Source of the DNA: Pirellulales bacterium
Lineage (GTDB): Bacteria > Planctomycetota > Planctomycetia > Pirellulales > DATAWG01
DNA: 64,000 bases
Direction of reading: 5' to 3'
Assembly: GCA_036267355.1 (NCBI GenBank)
Contig: DATAWG010000102.1
Coordinates: forward strand, 34,106 to 98,105
The position numbers and the translations under genes are program-made. Of this stretch, positions 62,303 through 64,000 are shown piece after piece (positions within the stretch are counted from its first letter, which is position 1; the number at the start of each line of letters is the position of its first letter). A model generated the notes under the pieces. It saw only the letters and a program-made list of their open reading frames with translations, was not told the DNA's origin and did not search any database.

Positions 62303-63122
62303 TCGCTTGCGAAAGATCGGTGCGCGGCGGTGGCTGTTGGTGGGCGCGATTCTGGCGCTGGCCGCACGCATTGGCTTGCTCGCTTACGACTTGCCGCTCA
62401 AACGGCCTGGCGCCGCAAAATCGGAGAAAACGGTGCGGGCAAACAAAAGCCCGGAGCATGGCGGAACGGTCCATTTCGACCTATTAGCGAAGCTTCTGGC
62501 CGACGACCGCCGAAGCGCTCCGAAAGGAGAGTGGCGGCGCGAGCTTTTGGCTCCGAATCCTCCGTTTCGGGTCGCAACGCAAAGCTGCCCGCTCGTCGGT
62601 CGTGCCGCGCCAGATTTCACGCTTTCCGATCATCGCGGCAAGCCGTGGAACTTGAAGAGCCAGTTGAAAAGGGGCCCCGTTGTTCTGGTGTTCTACCTCG
62701 GCTTCTACTGCAACTACTGCGTACACGATCTGTTTGAATTGAATGCGGATCTCGATCGCTTTCACGAATTGGGCGCTGAAGTGATCGCCATCAGTGGCGA
62801 TGGCCCGGGGGTCACGCGACAGCGTTTCGAGCAGTTCGGGGCATTCGGTTTTCCGGTGTTGTCCGATCCCGGCCATGCTGTGGCGCGGTCGTACGGCATG
62901 TTTCGGCCCGAGGGCCCGTCCCAATCGGAGTTGCTGCTGCACGGGACATTCGTGATCGGGCGCGACGGCCAGGTTTCTTGGGTCGGCTTTGGAGATCTGC
63001 CGTTCCGCAACGACATGGCCCTACTCTTTGAGGTTGCCCGCTTAGGCCGCGCGTCGGAGACCAACGAACCGCGAGCGGATTCGACCGCACGGTCAATCTC
63101 CGCGGAGTCGCAAGTTCCATGA
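62289..63122 (+). CDS. Membrane-anchored redoxin (AhpC/TSA type)
   Basis: The 277-residue protein overlaps the DUF1559 stop by 14 bp. An N-terminal membrane helix (WLLVGAILALAARIGLLAYD) is followed by a thioredoxin fold: VGRAAPDFTLSDHRGKPWNL, VVLVFYLGFYCNYCVHDLFE with a CNYC redox pair, and GTFVIGRDGQVSWVGFG. The YCNYC motif replaces the PxxxTxxC peroxiredoxin site, so a thiol-disulfide or bacterioferritin-comigratory-like role is possible. It is predicted to face the periplasm. Confidence 0.88.
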   Translation: MNSIDRLRKIGARRWLLVGAILALAARIGLLAYDLPLKRPGAAKSEKTVRANKSPEHGGTVHFDLLAKLLADDRRSAPKGEWRRELLAPNPPFRVATQSCPLVGRAAPDFTLSDHRGKPWNLKSQLKRGPVVLVFYLGFYCNYCVHDLFELNADLDRFHELGAEVIAISGDGPGVTRQRFEQFGAFGFPVLSDPGHAVARSYGMFRPEGPSQSELLLHGTFVIGRDGQVSWVGFGDLPFRNDMALLFEVARLGRASETNEPRADSTARSISAESQVP

Positions 63123-63319
63123 AATTCGCATCCGGTTCTGCGTTGCCGACCGCCTCGGCGAATTCTTGGCAGGATTGGATTTTGCGTACGAAGACGTTTC
63201 CAATCGTCTCGACAAAACCAACTTGGAGCCGTCGCAGATCCTGATTCACGAAACCAGGATCGATGCGGTCGCGCGGCCGGAGTCCAACCTTGGTGAAAAC
63301 GACTGGAATCGAAGATCCA

Positions 63320-63640
63320 ATGAAATCTCCAAATCGCTGGAAATTCCTGCTATCCGCCGTGCTGTTCGCCGCGGGCTGCGGCGGCCCGACCGAGGTGGAT
63401 CGCGACAACCGCCGCGCGGTGGACCAGCTTCTTACCGCGATCACTTTGAGGAGCCCCAGCTTGCTCGATGCGGCGGCTAAGCGCGTCGCCACGCGCCACT
63501 CGGCCGGCCAATTGACCGACGAGGAATCCCAGTCTCTGGAAGCCATCATCCAAAAGGCCCATGCGGGCAACTGGGGAGCCGCGGAAACCGACGGTTATGA
63601 ATTTCGGAAACAAAATCCATTCGTGCGAGAGGGGCGCTGA
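63320..63640 (+). CDS. Small lipoprotein of unknown function
   Basis: The protein has 106 residues from ATG 63320; the frame is open to 63263. The lipoprotein signal FLLSAVLFAAGCGG has its Cys at about residue 20. The mature part is helical and polar (RRAVDQLLTAITLRSPSLLD, TDEESQSLEAIIQKAHAGNW). I do not recognise a family, but small lipoproteins often follow DUF1559 genes in planctomycetes. Confidence 0.65.
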   Translation: MKSPNRWKFLLSAVLFAAGCGGPTEVDRDNRRAVDQLLTAITLRSPSLLDAAAKRVATRHSAGQLTDEESQSLEAIIQKAHAGNWGAAETDGYEFRKQNPFVREGR

Positions 63641-63717
63641 TAGCGGAATTGATTAAGGCGGAACACGCAATTGCGGCCGACTGCAACCCGGGCGGAATAT
63701 TGACTAGCTAATCTGCC

Positions 63718-63795
63718 GGGACAGGATAAAGGGGACAGGACAGGATAAAGGGGACAGACAGGATAAAGGGACAGGATAAAGGGGACAGGCGCATA
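63718..63795. repeat. Tandem repeat GACAGGATAAAGG upstream of RAYT remnant
   Basis: Four direct copies of GACAGGATAAAGG with variable spacers end in GGGGACAGGCGCATATAATG, the motif shared with 59993-60014. Confidence 0.8.
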
Positions 63796-63872
63796 TAATG
63801 GGTAAGATTTGGCGGAACCCAAAACGCGACCCAATATTGGTAAGATGGGAAGGTTTTGCACTAGCCTTCCGC

Positions 63873-64000
63873 GATGCCACGAACCGCACGAATCGCGGCC
63901 GGAGGAATTGTTCTTCATGGGTCGCATCGCGGGCGACGCGCGCATGCAACTGTCCGACCAGCCGGCCGACTAGCAGGCCTTCGAACGTGTCTTGCAGTGC
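63873..64000 (+). pseudogene. Second RAYT transposase remnant, cut by the window end
   Basis: ATG 63873 opens MPRTARIAAGGIVLH, the canonical RAYT start. The frame then shifts: a second frame reads MQLSDQPAD, a TAG stop, then QAFERVLQ, equivalent to the family's LFDKPADYQAFERVL with Tyr mutated to stop. It is degenerate but in the same orientation to its leader repeats as the copy at 59795-59960. Confidence 0.65.

Noticed and set aside
63718-63795. CRISPR-like array
   Set aside because: The repeats are 13-15 bp, directly abutting with spacers of a few bases, and lie beside a RAYT remnant. No cas genes are present.

Overview
The window looks like chromosomal DNA of a planctomycete, most likely Pirellulales-like. 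The evidence is high GC, a DUF1559 pilin-like protein with its N-terminal methylation motif, a sulfatase beside a glycoside hydrolase, a YHYH protein, ThuA and Gfo/Idh/MocA proteins, long TPR proteins, and many dispersed palindromic repeats between genes. I saw no rRNA, tRNA, CRISPR array or prophage.

Layout. 1-2.3 kb: the 3' part of a CusA/CzcA heavy-metal RND pump and a CDF-like membrane protein, each followed by the same palindromic repeat. 2.4-7.6 kb (minus): sulfatase, GH51-like glycosidase and two SDR dehydrogenases, probably one polysaccharide-processing unit. 8.6-17.2 kb (minus): a compact nitrogen-scavenging operon with a two-domain allophanate hydrolase, a BMP-type ABC importer (lipoprotein, two permeases, double ATPase) and two isochorismatase-fold amidohydrolases, one strongly resembling biuret hydrolase. 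17.7-20.4 kb (plus): circularly permuted ATP-grasp protein and alpha-E protein. 20.5-25.7 kb: an apparently frameshifted antitoxin, flavin reductase, CBS protein, ThuA protein, Tat-exported oxalate-decarboxylase-like bicupin and a small secreted protein. 25.8-37.8 kb (plus): TPR membrane protein, the nusA-infB-rbfA translation/transcription block, an HhH-GPD-like protein with a repetitive basic tail, a large TPR protein and a small membrane protein. 38-40.8 kb (minus): YHYH protein and Gfo/Idh/MocA protein.

40.9-51.9 kb is a potassium-uptake locus of unusual design. Divergent from kdpFABC lie three separate regulatory genes: an NtrC-type sigma-54 activator, a free-standing membrane histidine kinase, and a stand-alone KdpD-N plus USP sensor protein. 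The shared intergenic region has a good GG-N10-GC sigma-54 promoter match reading toward kdp, and two related palindromic sites 21 bp apart upstream of it. This differs from the classical KdpD/KdpE (OmpR-type) arrangement. KdpC carries an insertion of about 150 residues. Three of the untranslated stretches in the kdp operon contain three different dispersed palindromes.

52.4-57.5 kb: an HAE1 RND efflux pump with its adaptor (minus) and a divergent ArsR regulator with a candidate operator. 57.7-59.7 kb: an ABC exporter. 59.7-64 kb: a DtxR-type regulator, DUF1559 protein, redoxin and small lipoprotein, flanked by two decayed REP-associated tyrosine transposase (RAYT) remnants that share the same leader sequence.

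At least eight repeat families occupy the intergenic DNA. One (family A, about 95-105 bp) begins directly at the stop codon of two unrelated genes.
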